Of a DNA stretch of 64,000 nucleotides, positions 47,666 to 58,146 are shown piece after piece (position 1 is the stretch's first letter; every line of letters starts with the position of its first letter). The translations under genes and the position numbers were made by a program. Under the pieces are notes generated by a model. It worked only from the letters and a program-made list of their open reading frames with translations. It was not told the DNA's origin and made no database searches. Location of the stretch: NCBI GenBank assembly GCA_000149265.1, contig CH003267.1:1219233-1283232 (forward strand). Direction: 5' to 3'. Source of the DNA: Ciona savignyi. Taxonomy: Eukaryota; Chordata; Ascidiacea; Phlebobranchia; Cionidae.

Positions 47666-49756
47666 TTATTATATTCTAAGAGTATAAGAGTCGAGAAGAA
47701 CTGAGATTTTGTGATTTTTCAGTTGATTTCTACGTGCGGGTGTTTGACCTTCTAATGGGATTATACGAATCCCGACACCCGGGCCGATGGCTGTCGCTAT
47801 TAGCAAGACGCGCAGACGCCTCAAGGGTCACGTAAAGGTCCATTTTGACGTAACTTGACACTGGGTCACGTGATTAGGGTGTGAAATCGCCGGGTTTGTT
47901 GTAAACGCTTCATTAATCAACAGCATTTTTAAGAGCTAAAATAATAAAACCTAAAACATTCAATTTTAGAACCCGATTTACCGCAAAGACACGGATGCGT
48001 GTGATAAACAGTGTTATACGTATCATCAGATAAATCATAGACAAGTTTTCTATAAGACATATTAAAAGATTTTGTCTATAGCTAAAGGTAAGGTAGATAT
48101 TGGAGCGGTTAAGCTGTTACGTGTAGTTAAGTGGCGCGCTTAACCATGGGCCCTTATACAGACAGCGTAGGTGGCGCGCTTAACCAGACAAGCTTGGACA
48201 GGTCTTAATTACTTCACACTTGCTGTAATAGATGTCGGTCACCGCATCCGCTTCACGTTCCCAACAAAGAGAGCAATGGATCAAATTCTTTGCCTCCACT
48301 TTGTTAAACAAAGTGTCTTCGTTCTCTCGCAAGTAACACAATACCTCATTGTTACGTCACAAACTCTTAACAATTTAACGCGAGAGCTTCACACCTTGAA
48401 ACAACGGAAATGAATTAATTTAGTTTCGAAATTAAAATTAAAACTATGGAGTATTATATTTCTTTAGGATATCATATCGTGTCGAAACTACGGGAAGCAT
48501 TTTAAAAATATTGCGAATTATTAACCCGGACTCGATGAAGACTTAATATTTATCGACCTTTGATGGCTTCATTAGACGCAAGCATTTCCCGGTAACCAAC
48601 TTTAAGATATACCTTGTCTGTTGTCGTGTTCACAGCAATAACATAAAGTTTAATCAGCAGAGACATCGTGTTGTACATTCGTCGGTATGATGAAACGTCA
48701 CTGCTGGTTGGAATAAGATTTAGTCAGCGTACCGCCATCTTGAATTTACGAGCGGGATGAAAATCGTATGAAAATCGATTTGTTGGATCGTAAATTGTCG
48801 TCGAGATAGACAACAATACCTTGCTTCGTGGAGCTATATTTTGCACTCTTGTTAAAGCCTTGGGTAAACTATACTAACTTCAAACATCCCGACATGATAA
48901 TATTTTACACCATCAGATTTAAAACCTGTGTCAATAGATATATAAATCCTATTTTTCTTCTGACATCAGCTTTAATATTAAACCATATATTTTCATGTCT
49001 CTTTACCAAGTTCATATAAAATGTGTTCTTGTATTTTATCAAATCAGAAGAGTCCTTCCGTATCGTTTCGTGGATATCGCTAATTAATATGTGACGAACA
49101 TAAATAAGGGGCGCGCTTATCCAGGACTTACTGAACAGAGTTGATTTTAGGGACTGAAAATCTCCCATATATTTATAGGACTAACTTGAACCAACAACGT
49201 GTGAGGTCGATGTAGCGAAATCACCCAATAATGATCTCAGATAACAACCTCAATTAGGTTTCGGATCAAACAACGATTCGACTCCGCGATATCCACGGTT
49301 CGAGCCACCGAGGCGTGAAAGCGGCAGTTTCGACACTAAACTCGCATCACAATCTAAGCTTTTGAAAAGCGGTACATTGTAGTTGACATTGCTACCATAA
49401 AACCAGTCCAAACCGGTCTATTCCGGTTCCCACATGCCAAGTATCGCCTGCTAACCCTACATTATCAGATTTCTACGACATCATGATAAGTATTCAAGAA
49501 ACAAAATGTTTGGACCAGGTAATTCCTTAATGAGCTGGATTACATAAATGTATTCAATTCTATGTAAAATTATGTTTGTTTTATTAGGGGCCAAACATTT
49601 AAAACGCCAAAAAATACAATAGCTTGTGCGCTTAAAGCACATTTTAGAAGCTATTTTAGGATTTTCTAGCGAGTTATCTTAGGATAGGATACTAATGTTT
49701 ATTTGCGTGAAAAGAAAATCGCAAGGTGCTATAAAACACGGGCAATAGTAAGAATA

Positions 49757-49985
49757 TCTCTCACCCACTGTCGTATACAGGGGCTATTGCAATGTGATAT
49801 GTATGATATTTAAGGCGCCCCTTTAATTTGGTAGGGCATATTAATTCACTGGGTCCATGCAATGTTGGTTAATTGCCTCGCTCAAGGACACAACCAAATA
49901 ACTAGCTTACGACCACTTACGTTCCTACAACACGTCGGTTTACCGGCAATGCACTAACCCACAAATTCTTCGGTTGGGCAGCAAT
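49757..49985 (-). repeat. SINE copy, minus orientation
   Basis: In reverse complement: tRNA-like start 'tgggttagtgcattgccgg', then 'gtggtcgtaagctagttat', 'ccttgagcgaggcaatt', 'ccctaccaaattaaagg' and 'tgcaatagcccctgtatac', the same landmark order as 18671-18925. Confidence 0.7.
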
Positions 49986-50184
49986 TTGACCAAGCCTACA
50001 ATATACAGGGCGGGTATTCTACATTTAGTTTAAATAACTTTATACTAAACTACCTGTAAAATATGCCATTAACCGAAATCATCTAAGTGAAGCATTAGTA
50101 CAGCCACGAACTGGCATCGTTAGGTCGCCGGATCCGATTCCGAAGTTGATTGCTGAGATAATTGGTTTGATTTGAAGTGTTTAC

Positions 50185-50503
50185 CTTTCGTGCCACCCGA
50201 ATTCTGCTCAGCGTGTATCGTCCCCCAACAGCAGCAGATTTGTTGGGACTGGTGGCCGCTTGGATGGAACTTTCCCACGTGAGTAAGCCAGCTAAGCGGT
50301 GCCGAGTTACACTGCCAGGTGCGGCTTGTATGGTGTGAGCGAGCGACGTTGCTAAACAATCTGCTTTGTCGTCCTTTGTCCACGCGGCGAGTTTATTCAC
50401 GTAAAGATAACATTCTTTGAGCAGCTCATTAACGATCGGTCGGAAATGCAGAGCTGAACAAACTACAACAGTCGCTGAGTGCTTTAATGGATTCTTAACA
50501 AGT
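50185..50503 (-). CDS. Probable internal exon of an unidentified gene
   Basis: This is a 319-nt minus-strand block with an open frame over its full length. It is bounded by a strong acceptor (TTTAATCTCAG, ending at 50504) and a donor (AAAG|GTAAAC at 50184). Its translation, including ALHFRPIVNELLKECYLYVN and DDKADCLATSLAHTIQAAPG, is hydrophobic-rich and helix-like, without stops or low complexity, and its base composition is richer in GC than its surroundings. I do not recognise a family. No neighbouring exon is certain; a block ending VDLRQ|GTGATG near 50820 on the same strand is possible. The continuation of the gene is unknown. Confidence 0.45.
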
Positions 50504-50689
50504 CTGAGATTAAACAAGAGATTCTTCTACAAACATGAAACACATTGAATTAGTTCACAGCTAACTAAACTCGATTATAACGAGAAGAATCTTAATCGAA
50601 ACTGCGATTTAAATTACCCGAGAGTCAAAACCGATCAAATAGCGAACTGAATAAAATATATTTTCTCTACTAAAATCTAATTCGTATTG

Positions 50690-50802
50690 TCCAAACAAAA
50701 TCTTTTCAAAATCGACACAAAAATAACTGTTTGCATACCATCTACTTAATTTCAAGCCGACTAATTTCCCGTAATGTGATTGAGTAAAATTAAAACAACA
50801 TT
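50690..50802 (+). repeat. Dispersed repeat, copy 1 (~113 bp)
   Basis: It matches 52116-52230 over about 113 bp in the same orientation, sharing 'acaaaatcttttcaaaatcg', 'accatctacttaatttcaag' and 'taatttcccg'. The boundaries show no clear duplications. It could be terminal repeats of a decayed element or a segmental copy. Confidence 0.8.
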
Positions 50803-51591
50803 TTTTTGTAATACACATCACCTGTCTAAGATCCACATAATATGAATTTATGTTCCACATATACCTCTGTCACAATGTTTCCGTTCATTTACATTGTGCA
50901 TTGATGTGATTGCCCGGTGACCAATGCTTATGATACTTGCCTGGCGCTGTTGATCCCTTTCCGCTCAAAATCTCCGATATATTACCCTTGGAGTGAGTGC
51001 AATGTATTGAGTTCGTTGTTTTGAATATTTATACTACTTAATACAAGCCTTTTTATAAAAAATACAAGCCTTTTTATAGAGAATTGTGAAAGCTGACTAC
51101 AGGTTATCGAGATACCTATAAAGTGTAGCACGAGTATATGTGATCATCATGACCTGTATATACGAGCCACATAAAAAAAATATGCGTTCACCTTCCAGAA
51201 GTTTCGACCACCAATCTGGTGTAGTCTTCGTTCGCACCCATCAAACACACGCTGTTTCGATAATATTAAGTATTTTTAATTCCGAGTATAATGCCTTGTT
51301 TTTTTAAAATAATGTAAGCAATTAATACAAAACAACATATCAGTTTTCAATGTAAAGGAATGATTATTCCATTTGTCAATCACATAAATTCATTTTCTGT
51401 TCGAATCTACCAAATATTTCGTCATTAATTTTTATTACTTCGTTTTTGTAGCTAATTATTCCGAGCTAATCAAGTGGAATAACAAATCACTTTGCTATAA
51501 AAACACATTTTGTGCATTTTGGACAAAATTTATAAGGTTTTATTTAATACTGTAAAAAAACGATGGTAAAACAGAAATTGACAACCTTGGG

Positions 51592-51913
51592 TATAAAAGG
51601 AAATGTTCGTTAAAATTTGATTAGGCAAAGCAATATAGGATTCATATTGTAATGGTCAAGTTCTTTTTAGCAAATCTTGGTTTCTATAATCTGGAAATAG
51701 ATAATTTTGAAAAATATTCGCGGAATCCGCCCCGTTTCCGCCATTATTCTACTATTCCACTATTTTGAAGACTTGGACACGACCGATTGGTTTCACATCA
51801 ACCGAGAAAGACCCCATTATGACGAAACGGAAACATTTGTGACAAAACAAACACAGGTTGACGGATTGAACGATTTCTGTCAGGTGGCAACCAATTACAT
51901 CAATAAATCATGA
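51592..51913 (+). other. Possible TATA-driven short gene
   Basis: TATAAAAG at 51592-51599 is followed 53 bp later by an ATG (51652) opening MVKFFLANLGFYNLEIDNFE, which stops after about 38 codons. An overlapping frame (51707-51913) carries a longer open stretch ending in FVTKQTQVDGLNDFCQVATN. A small intron could join them, but I see no clean pair of splice sites. No family is recognised. Confidence 0.25.
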
Positions 51914-52115
51914 AAATAATGGTTACAATTTATCAATTAAATAACTAAGAAAAAAAATTAAATTATTTTGTAATAGTGTCCATATTAAATTTTTTATCTA
52001 AACGTCGGCGTATTTTTAACTATTGGATTGCCGTTTAAACGTTTTTTTAAGTGTAAATATATTTGAAGGAAGATATGTCGATATAACTTCTCACACAAAT
52101 TACCTTGTCTTGTCA

Positions 52116-52230
52116 AAACAAAATCTTTTCAAAATCGACACAAAAATAATTGTTTGTATACCATCTACTTAATTTCAAGCCGAATAATTTCCCGGAACGT
52201 GATTGGGTTAAATTAAACCAACATTTTCAC
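52116..52230 (+). repeat. Dispersed repeat, copy 2 (~115 bp)
   Basis: Partner of 50690-50802, 1.4 kb away in the same orientation, with perhaps a dozen differences by eye. Confidence 0.8.
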
Positions 52231-52644
52231 GGATGAGTGATTGCAGACGACAGTAAACACGCCAGGTGTCACGTGACGTGCTGGTTATTGGAGAGACATG
52301 GTAAACAACGTTGCCTCGTTAGAATGACGCAACCGGAGAAGATAAACTTGAAAATTATTTCAAACTAGTCGGCGACGAACCATCCGATATCATCTGGTTG
52401 GATGATCTCCTTTCTATGAGTCTCGATAGGATATGACGTTTGCATATTTTTATAATTGTTAAATAATATGATAATAGTCCTACACTGTAAGGCCAAATAT
52501 CGGGGTTAAACCTCTTCACACTCCGACTAAGCTACCAAGGCTGAGGGCGAACGCTGTGAGACGATCCACCAATGTTGGACGAATGTCGGTTGATGCCTCA
52601 TCGTCCACAGAAACCAACAGCGAATCATGGACATCTTTAAATAG

Positions 52645-52740
52645 GTTTGTGGCCGAATGGTTAACACCACCGAATCATGTACAAACAAACATAGCAGTAA
52701 CACCCAATGGTCACGGGATCGAAGCTAGGCTCAGTTAAAA
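52645..52740 (+). repeat. Diverged short tRNA-derived SINE
   Basis: A box TGGCCGAATGGTTAAC and a weakened B box GGGATCGAAGC, then an A-rich end (gttaaaaaacg), as in the copies at 11692 and 42298. More diverged than those. Confidence 0.65.
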
Positions 52741-53344
52741 AACGTTCCAATATGAAGAGATGCACCCGACAATTGAACCTACCGCATCAGGTTCGTTCTA
52801 CTTCCCGAGTTGACTTATTTGCGCCAGGTGCACAAGCTATAAACCTTGCTACGACAGCTGTTAAAAATAATGGATTCGAAATTTGTTTAAAGGTAAGTCG
52901 AAGGGAATAAAACATAATTTATTTAAGAGTGTTTGTGTATGTTCTGCTTTTATGATAAGCAAACGATTTCGAATTTCGGTTTATTAAAAACAGAATATCA
53001 TGATACAAATTACAACTTTATAAATATATATATTTATTCAGAATCATATACAACAGGAACAAAACAACTAGTGATCCTTTGTTCATATATTTGTATTATG
53101 TTATAAACTATTAGGGCAATGTAATAGCATAGAATACTAACTTACAGATAGAAGGGTAACGAACTCGGCCGATTGTTACGGTCACGCTTGAGTACCTGTT
53201 TACTAAATGCTACCACAGTCAATACCTCGGTATTGTTTTTATATAAAATACATAGTTAAGACTGCGGCAGTTTTACCGAATTAGTTGTTTATGTTTATTT
53301 CCTAATTAAAAAAACGTTATTATTTAACCATTTACTATTATGCA

Positions 53345-53920
53345 GCAATAACAAGACACATTTTGAACGCACAACCCGAACATTTCCACTGTACTACTCT
53401 AGCGAATAGGCTGCTAGCACTTACAGGCAATCAGATTGCCTTAGTCGTTGCGAAGTTAAAAATGGCAGAGAGGCATTTTAATTGGGAGATTGAGCGGATC
53501 AAACTGTTAACAACTGAAGAAGAGAACGATTTTGTCTCAGCCGAAAATATATGTCAAATGAGGTTTCCTTCTACGCAGTGTTGGAAAGGGCCTTGCCTGG
53601 TTATTTAAAGCTCAGTATACCTGGTTTGAAACTAGTCAAACAGTGGTGCAATGAATTTAGCAGCAACAGAGATGCAAATAAAATAGTTTTTCACTACCTA
53701 AAATACTGCAACGAAGCATCTTCTTTGTTTTGTGATGCAAGTGCCAGTTATATAGTTGCAGCTAAACACCTTTTGCGAATTTTAAATTGTATTGTTTTAA
53801 AACCACAAGCATCAAAAGAGAAAGCAGTTTGGGATTTCAAAGGAAGAACACGATATCATTGAGTTGAGTACTTGGCAGGGTATGTGATTCGTACATCATG
53901 AAAAAATATTCTCAAATAGA
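53345..53920 (+). pseudogene. Unassigned coding remnant convergent to the THAP gene
   Basis: After an acceptor-like TATTATGCAG (ending about 53345) one frame reads ITRHILNAQPEHFHCTTLAN and KMAERHFNWEIERIKLLTTE. A second frame, from 53551, reads YLKLSIPGLKLVKQWCNEFS and YIVAAKHLLRILN. It ends, past one stop, at EYLAGYVIRTS, which resembles the 'LAGY' segment near the end of P/THAP9-type transposases. A frame slip near 53560 and the stop at 53860 indicate decay. It reads opposite to the THAP finger of the same element. Confidence 0.45.
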
Positions 53921-54248
53921 GCTGCAAGATTTTTTTAGACCGAAACCGTATATTTGTTAAATGTGTATTGCAAAAAAAATAATAAAAAACTATTCCAAGC
54001 ATTTTTTCTTTGTGATTGGCTCATGACATATAGTGGTCCATGGATTTTTAGTACCGAAAGTGGTGTTTCCAACCTTCACCCTCTTTATAATTTTCCTTAT
54101 TGGGATTTTCTGATCGACTTCCAGGTGATCTCTTGAAAAACAATAACAAAAATATAGTTTATACACATATATATATATGCCGAGCTTGTTTGCGGTATAA
54201 CATCAGGATAGGGCACTCCTATTTATCAGTGGGGTGGGAAAACGAAAA

Positions 54249-55490
54249 TCAGTTATAAACCAACGCATCATTAGTTATGTCCAGGATACCTATTATCTTG
54301 CAGTTAGGTGATCTCATCATGCATTCTGTCTGTATACAATTTCCCCTTACATTGGTAATATGCAGTGAGTGAACCTTTATTAACAGAACAAGTTTATAGA
54401 ATTGCAACAAACTAATAAATTGTACACTGTACAGACTTACTAAAAACAGAATGAATGGTAACAATCTGCGGACTGCCTATATTAAGTTCAGAAGAAGAAA
54501 TGGACCAGCCACAAAATGATATCTCAATGACACGTGCATCCTAGCCTAATACTATTCTGAAATGTTAACAATGCTTAAAAATAATAAAATTTTAAAAATG
54601 ATAAACTGTCAAAACTTTATATTTCTGTTGTTTCTTAATATTAGAACTTAAGGTATTACACTACCTTATATTAAATTGCCTTTCTTTAGTCCCTTTAACT
54701 CAGCAACCAAGATACTTTTTTTCACAGAATTTCCATGTGTCTAAAAAAACAAATTATGATTACGTTAAACAATTAAAATATCATGCAGCATATTCAACTT
54801 TACCACTATAGTCTAATATACAATATTAAAAAAATACTCTGACAACTTGAAATTCTAAAATCTATATTATAATATCCGGTAGTCGGGTAGGTACCAATGA
54901 TATCCTCAGATATACCAGTGAGTCTCACAAACTCCAGCCTTTTATAAACATGTATAATAAATTTATAACACTAACATCTTTCTGCACATGACTTACCATT
55001 TTACTACATTGTAGGGGTGACTCTAAATACCCAGTGTGGGCAGTGTATGGGCACACTTGAAACTCTTACCCTAATTCTAACTCTGACCCCAACTCTTACC
55101 CTAACTCTGACCCCAACTCTAACTTTCGCATGCTGCCTGCACACTGCCCATACTGGGTATTTAGAGGAACTGCATTGTAGGCTTCTACTACATTATAAGC
55201 TGGGCTGTTTAAGGCATATATGTGAAGGAAAATCACACCTAAAAATTTACCTAGACAAAAAATAGTTCCTGATAATATAATGTACCGACATACTTACGAT
55301 TCTTTTTTCAGCATATCTTTAATATCATCGCTAGCTTCTGCATCTCTCATTGAAAGCAAAAAGTTAGTCAAAACAATTCGATTAGCTTTAGCCTGGCTAG
55401 ATTTTGCCAAGTTTGGTCGATATACTGTGAATATTATTGGGCACCTAACTTATTTTTTCTTGCCAAACTTCCGCGGCCACTTACATCCAG
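54249..55490 (-). pseudogene. THAP transposase-like gene remnant
   Basis: Minus-strand blocks parallel those at 38729-39860: SQCPVPGCKWPRKFGKKK near 55450-55500; SSQAKANRIVLTNFLLSMRD ending at a GTAAGT donor near 55300; a decayed VCETH block near 54930; a block near 54730; and ARVIEISFCGW then IHSVLVSLYSVQF near 54430-54550. The same gene is broken in both elements, by different lesions. The zinc ligands CPVPGC are present. Confidence 0.7.
55017..55165. mobile_element. Small MITE-like palindrome with CCCTAAC-rich core
   Basis: CTCTAAATACCCAGTGTGGG at 55020 and its inverted partner CCCATACTGGGTATTTAGAG at about 55145-55164 enclose about 60 bp of ACTCTTACCCTAACTCTGAC-type repeats. Just outside lie 'actacattgtagg' and 'actgcattgtagg', a 12/13 direct repeat. 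It is nested in the P-like element. Confidence 0.7.
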
Positions 55491-55686
55491 GAACGGGACA
55501 CTGGGATGGCATTTTTTGCTTAAAAAACGTATTTTTTTGTTTAAAAAAGTTGAAACAACCAGCAATTCCGCAGGAGGTATCGCAATTCAGTAAACAAGTG
55601 CTCATGCGTGACCACTTTCTGACGTCATAAAAAAACAAACAAAGCGTTACCCTTCTATCTGTAAGTTAGTATTCTATGGTAATAGG

Positions 55687-56784
55687 GTTATATGTTTTTT
55701 TAAATTTCTATTTTATAATTTGGTGAAATTTCGTCAGCTCAAAAACCACTAATAATATGACTATATAAATAACTTGGTTGGTACGGGTGGACAGAGCATA
55801 CATGTTTAAAATTGAATTGTGTATAAATTATATATAAGATTTTAATGCATGTTAAATGGAAGGGGGAATGTTTCCAACTAGTATTATACAGGGTGTCCCC
55901 AAAAACATAACACCATTTTAAAATCACACATTGAAAACCTGTGAATTCCAGAAACTCAATAAAAGCACGTGTGTTGTACTGTTGACAACGCGTAAATGAC
56001 AATATTTTTTAAAATAAATTATGTCAACTCATATGCCTGTTAAATTTCATTGATTTCGAGTTCATACTTTTTGTGATATTTGCATCTTAATTGGTGTCAT
56101 TTTTTTGGGACGCCCTGACTAGCCATCGCAAAACGTTTTGAAATTAGAGATTTCGAACGTTAAACATGAAACAGCTAAAACCGGGTTGTTTTTCACCATC
56201 GCTTTGATATTGGGAGACTACTTCCTTTTTAAATGGAGCGAATAAATGTTACGACATAACATTAAATCTCAATGCGTTTTGGGTCGTTTGGAATTAAAAA
56301 CATGTCATCGGCTTTGATCAGCTGCATTAGTGCTTTTGCGTTCAGATACAACAAACATGTTTTCATCTTGAACGGAAAACGACGTCTTGTTGAATGCTTG
56401 ATGTGTTGATATCATCCAACTACAGCCTTTCATGATCTAGATGGATGTATGAAGTGTCATTTGTGTCCTGCTGCGTCGAAAGTCCGTTGGAACGGTTACC
56501 CCTGGTCCTGAATGTGAGGTTTGTAGGTAAGTTTCCAGTATTACCATTCCAATCTAAGTATTGCCATCACGAAAGAAGCCTTTGCGTCAGTTTCATTTCT
56601 TGTCCCAATATCGCGCTTCAATGCTTCAATTTTCTTCCTCTTTAATTGATCCAAAAGATAGTTGACAACGATAATCCAAAGTTTATACTAAAATGACTCA
56701 AAAACTGTGACGGGTTGTGCTGATAATTTTGCTTTCTCGTGGAACACGCATCACAATTCCAAGGTAATGTTTTAGAGTGGCGCC
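55687..56784. other. Gene-free interval upstream of FoxD
   Basis: No supported gene. Two CTTTGAT matches (56202, 56312) are the outermost of the Tcf/Lef-like set listed for FoxD. Confidence 0.4.
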
Positions 56785-56945
56785 CTTTAAAGTTATCAAG
56801 ATAAAGTGACGTAATCAAGGCCAGAGGTCACGTTTGAACACGATTCACCGGCAGATTATGGTGGGTTAGAAAAAACACTTTATACTGCGTTGCTACTTAC
56901 TGTTGCACCATTATTATATGAATCATATCGTATTGGTCTAACAGA
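56785..56945 (+). repeat. Left arm of a ~160-bp inverted repeat
   Basis: It pairs with 57573-57727. The shared core reads AGTGACGTAATCA, 'agaggtca', 'cggcagattatggtgggt', then 'atactgcgtt.ctactta', estimated at 75-80% identical by eye. The spacer of about 630 bp includes a TGACGTCA at 57193 and two CTTTGAT motifs. It could be long terminal inverted repeats of an unknown MITE or an inverted duplicate of regulatory DNA. Confidence 0.85.
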
Positions 56946-57572
56946 TCCAGGTTGCCTTCATCGAATTAAACGTGTATAGGCTGTACACGAAGCACTTTTA
57001 ATCAAATAAATTGTATAAAATATATTTATATAACCGAAAAAGTATATTTAAGTATAACCGAAACATATCTCTGTATAAAATGCCAGACGCACCATACCGG
57101 TATGATATACCACTGCCATCGTTTCATATATGAGGATATATCCTGTCAATCGCGCCTTGTGTATTGACAACTGCGCGATAATATTTATATGATGACGTCA
57201 TGACGTGAGTTGTTGACAGGCGAAGATAAAAGGAAGACGAATCGAAATTATCTTCCGTCTTTGATCAATCCTCACGTTGACAGTTGACTTTGATTCCTGA
57301 TTAGGGACAAGTCGACAAACTTCCAAGATTATCAAAACGCGGCCGAACAGATTTGATTACCAAGTCACGCTGATGCGAAATGCAATCTAACTTGATGTAA
57401 ACTAACCAAGATATAGGTTCACCAGCCTCTTACCACAGCATGAAGCGTTCCACTTAATATACGCGGTTATTGATGGGGCAGATTTTAAAAATCACGCTCG
57501 TCCGCAGTCTGGTTGCTTACTTGCAATTTTAACGAGATTTCCATTAAACGTTGACAAAGCATCTACAACTTT

Positions 57573-57727
57573 GTTGGACCAATTTATATTATATTGGTAC
57601 AACAGTTAAGTAGAAACGCAGTATTAACCGACTCTTCTTACCCACCATAATCTGCCGGCGTATCGTCTTTAAACTTGACCTCTGACCCTGATTACGTCAC
57701 TTCAACGTGATAATCGTGTAATATACA
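57573..57727 (-). repeat. Right arm of the ~160-bp inverted repeat
   Basis: Inverted partner of 56785-56945; plus-strand landmarks 'acccaccataatctgccggc' and 'tgattacgtcact'. Confidence 0.85.
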
Positions 57728-58126
57728 AATTATGAAACAATGAAATAAAGATCAATATTGTAAAGTTTAATACGAAACCGAATTGACAACGTAATACTGT
57801 ATATTGTAACTGGAACTGCTCGGGGATGTGTTTACCTTTGTGTAAAAGATATTGACACTAATATGTCGAAGTTTAAAAACACTTGTTCCAAGTTTTACCT
57901 GTTATTGCAATTTCTTCTAGCACCAACAGGAAAACACCAAAATGGTTTTAATATAAAACTTTGGTCGTTTTAAAACTACTGAATTTATCAAAAGTTCGAA
58001 TTATTATGACAACATTTTATGTACGACATCCCATTAAATGATTTGCAAGCGACTTCTACTGCTTTTGATATGTTACTAAATAACGTTTTGTCACCGTCTG
58101 TATATTAACTTTATTGTGAGTAATCT

Positions 58127-58146
58127 CTCACGTGAAACCACGTGAG
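58127..58146. promoter_or_regulatory. Double CACGTG palindrome
   Basis: CTCACGTG-AAAC-CACGTGAG: two class-B E-boxes as exact inverted copies with a 4-bp gap, 1.5 kb upstream of the FoxD ATG. Confidence 0.4.

Larger units (their letters stand above)
47439..50094. other. Gene-poor interval
   Basis: No supported gene. 47565-47665 holds a short-period repeat. Three copies of GGCGCGCTTA[A/T]CCA lie at 48133, 48173 and about 49110. 49757-49985 is a SINE. The 80-codon frame at 48171 has no recognisable domain. Confidence 0.4.
53128..55679 (-). mobile_element. P-like (THAP) element, 2552 bp, with 7-bp TSD
   Basis: The termini CATAGAATACTAACTTACAG and their inverted copy match exactly over about 34 bp (to GGGTAACG). 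Similarity continues to about 100 bp through 'ggtcacgc.tgag.ac.tgtttac'. The flanks at 53121-53127 and 55680-55686 are both gtaatag. A minus-strand THAP gene begins near the right end. A plus-strand frame pair occupies the left part. A small palindromic insertion lies at about 55017-55165. P elements normally duplicate 8 bp, so the 7-bp value is noteworthy. Confidence 0.85.

Noticed and set aside
55060-55130. Telomere-like CCCTAAC runs
   Set aside because: Only a short degenerate stretch inside a small palindromic MITE; no terminal array.
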